This document shows positions 6,742-7,926 of a stretch of DNA of 7,926 bases, one piece after another. Every line of letters starts with the position of its first letter. Position 1 is the first letter of the stretch. The stretch is taken from contig CAMLEL010000097.1 of NCBI GenBank assembly GCA_946478935.1, positions 1-7,926 on the forward strand, read 5' to 3'. This stretch comes from an uncultured Armatimonadota bacterium. Its GTDB lineage: Bacteria; Armatimonadota; Fimbriimonadia; Fimbriimonadales; Fimbriimonadaceae. The notes under the pieces were generated by a model. The model did no database searches. It was not told the origin of the DNA and saw nothing but the letters and a program-made list of their open reading frames with translations. Position numbers and translations under genes: made by a program.

Positions 6742-7926
6742 ATGGCTCGAGAGACTCTTAACGACCAACTCATAACCGGCCAGCAGACGTACACGTCGAT
6801 CGACAACACGATCGGCTCGATGGTGCTGGACGGCAAGCGTCACAAGCGCAACTGGTACGTAATGCTGGGCATTGCGTTCATGCTTTTGAACGGCTTCCTG
6901 CTTTCGATGGGATGGCTGATCTATCAGGGCGTGGGCGTATGGGGGAACAACGTTCCAACCGCCTGGGCGTTCGATATTATCAACTTCGTTTGGTGGATTG
7001 GTATCGGACACGCCGGAACATTGATTTCCGCTATTCTGCTGCTGGTCCGCCAGCAATGGCGCAACTCGATCAACCGGTTTGCCGAGGCGATGACCCTGTT
7101 TGCGGTCTTGTGCGCTGCGCAGTATCCGCTATTCCACACCGGTCGACCTTGGGTGGCTGCGTATTGGCTGTTGCCCTATCCAAACATCATGGGCGTCTGG
7201 CCCCAGTTCAGGTCACCTCTGATTTGGGACGTGTTTGCCGTCACGACGTACGCCCTGGTTTCCATCCTGTTCTGGTTTGTCGGGCTGATTCCAGACCTTG
7301 CGACGCTTCGCGATAAAGCCACGAACAGGGCCGCAAAGGTTGCGTTCGGATTTCTTTCGCTGGGTTGGCGCGGCTCGATGAAGCATTGGCATCGGTACGA
7401 GCAGGCCTACCTCTTGCTGGCTGGCATCAGTACTCCGCTCGTTTTGTCGGTGCACACGATCGTGTCCTACGACTTTGCGATGTCGATCGTGCCGGGCTGG
7501 AACGTGACGGTCTTCCCGCCGTACTTCGTTGCCGGCGCCGTTTTTGCTGGATTCGCGATGGTGCTCCTGCTGGCGTTGCCAGTGCGGGCCTGGTACGGCT
7601 TGAAGGACATGATCACGATGCGGCACATCGATTGGATGTGCAAGATCATGCTTGCCACGGGTCTGATCGTCTTCTACGGCTATATTCTGGAAGTCTTCTA
7701 TGCCTTCTATTCGGCGAGCCAAGCCGAGCTGTCGCTTATCGACTGGCGATTCAATGGACCTTACGCGTGGGCGTATTGGAGCCTAATCGCTTGCAATGGC
7801 ATCATTCCCCAGATTCTTTGGTCGCCGAAGATGAGAAGGAATATCCCGGTGGTGTTCTTTGTCTGCCTGGTGATCAGTCTGGGCATGTGGTTGGAGCGCT
7901 TCGTCATCATTCCGATGTCGCTGATG
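6742..7926 (+). CDS. actC: Alternative complex III subunit ActC, NrfD-like quinol-oxidising membrane protein (3' truncated)
   Basis: Integral membrane subunit of the NrfD/PsrC type, expected to hold the quinol-oxidation site and pass electrons to the ActB Fe-S clusters. The frame is open for 395 codons and is cut by the right edge. ActC proteins usually run to roughly 450-490 aa, so some tens of residues, including the last helix, are missing. About nine hydrophobic segments can be seen, near residues 38-62, 76-103, 113-131, 160-186, 221-247, 258-282, 299-324, 338-360 and 368-392, against ten usual for ActC. Family-like signatures are GHAGTLISAILLL (H90), LFHTGRPW (H132), IWDVFAVTTYALVS (D163) and SVHTIVSYDFA (H238, D244); polar residues in such helices are candidates for quinol and proton handling. 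The ATG starts one base after the actB stop. A GGAG lies 13 nt upstream, rather far, so reinitiation after actB is likely. The remaining act genes and an oxidase are expected downstream but are not in view. Confidence 0.95.
   Translation, partial: MARETLNDQLITGQQTYTSIDNTIGSMVLDGKRHKRNWYVMLGIAFMLLNGFLLSMGWLIYQGVGVWGNNVPTAWAFDIINFVWWIGIGHAGTLISAILLLVRQQWRNSINRFAEAMTLFAVLCAAQYPLFHTGRPWVAAYWLLPYPNIMGVWPQFRSPLIWDVFAVTTYALVSILFWFVGLIPDLATLRDKATNRAAKVAFGFLSLGWRGSMKHWHRYEQAYLLLAGISTPLVLSVHTIVSYDFAMSIVPGWNVTVFPPYFVAGAVFAGFAMVLLLALPVRAWYGLKDMITMRHIDWMCKIMLATGLIVFYGYILEVFYAFYSASQAELSLIDWRFNGPYAWAYWSLIACNGIIPQILWSPKMRRNIPVVFFVCLVISLGMWLERFVIIPMSLM

Noticed and set aside
3657..7926. Polysulfide, thiosulfate or nitrite reductase operon (PsrABC or Nrf type)
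   Set aside because: The NrfD-like and Fe-S parts resemble those enzymes. However, the pentaheme ActA, the fused ActB with no visible N-terminal Fe-S motif, the gene order and the heme A synthase neighbour identify alternative complex III.
1..7926. Mobile element, CRISPR array, tRNA/rRNA gene or defence system
   Set aside because: No transposase or integrase motifs, terminal inverted repeats, regularly spaced repeats or RNA-gene signatures were found. The window reads as a coherent respiratory locus.

Overview
The window holds the left end of an aerobic respiratory-chain locus. A divergent TetR-type regulator is followed by a heme A biosynthesis gene and by the first three genes of an alternative complex III (ACIII, actABC). 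ACIII is a quinol:electron-acceptor oxidoreductase that replaces the cytochrome bc1 complex in many bacteria. The host is very probably a Gram-negative-type or diderm bacterium with a heme-A-containing terminal oxidase. Moderately high GC, frequent TTG/GTG starts and the ctaA-ctaB fusion beside ACIII would suit a lineage such as Armatimonadota, Acidobacteriota or a relative. The sequence alone does not settle the phylum.

Layout. Positions 1-76 (minus) hold the start of an unidentified gene running off the left edge and overlapping the 3' end of the regulator. Positions 69-680 (minus, possibly from 719) encode a TetR-family repressor. Positions 720-837 are the divergent intergenic region; it carries a plausible minus-strand sigma70-like promoter and several short palindromes sharing a GTTGC/GCAAC core. 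Positions 838-2790 (plus) encode a single polypeptide joining heme A synthase (CtaA) to heme O synthase (CtaB). Positions 2791-2888 form a 98-bp gap with two stem-loops, the second touching the actA ribosome binding site. Positions 2889-3638 are actA (pentaheme cytochrome c), 3657-6740 actB (fused molybdopterin-oxidoreductase-like and Fe-S domains) and 6742-7926 actC (NrfD-like membrane subunit, cut by the right edge). Gaps inside actABC are 18 bp and 1 bp, so they look like one transcription unit, with ctaAB probably co-transcribed.

How the genes fit together. ActC would oxidise membrane quinol. Electrons would pass through the ActB Fe-S clusters to the ActA hemes c, then to downstream act cytochrome subunits and an oxidase expected beyond the right edge. 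CtaA-CtaB converts protoheme to heme O and then heme A, the cofactor of an aa3-type oxidase, so complex III function and oxidase cofactor supply sit together. The TetR protein may control itself and the divergent respiratory genes, but its ligand is not visible.

I saw no tRNA, rRNA, CRISPR array, insertion sequence or integrase. The families here are known. The less ordinary points are the heme A/heme O synthase fusion next to ACIII, the loss of the usual CtaA cysteine pair, the deep internal Tat/lipobox signal of ActB, and the structured DNA/RNA in the two intergenic regions.
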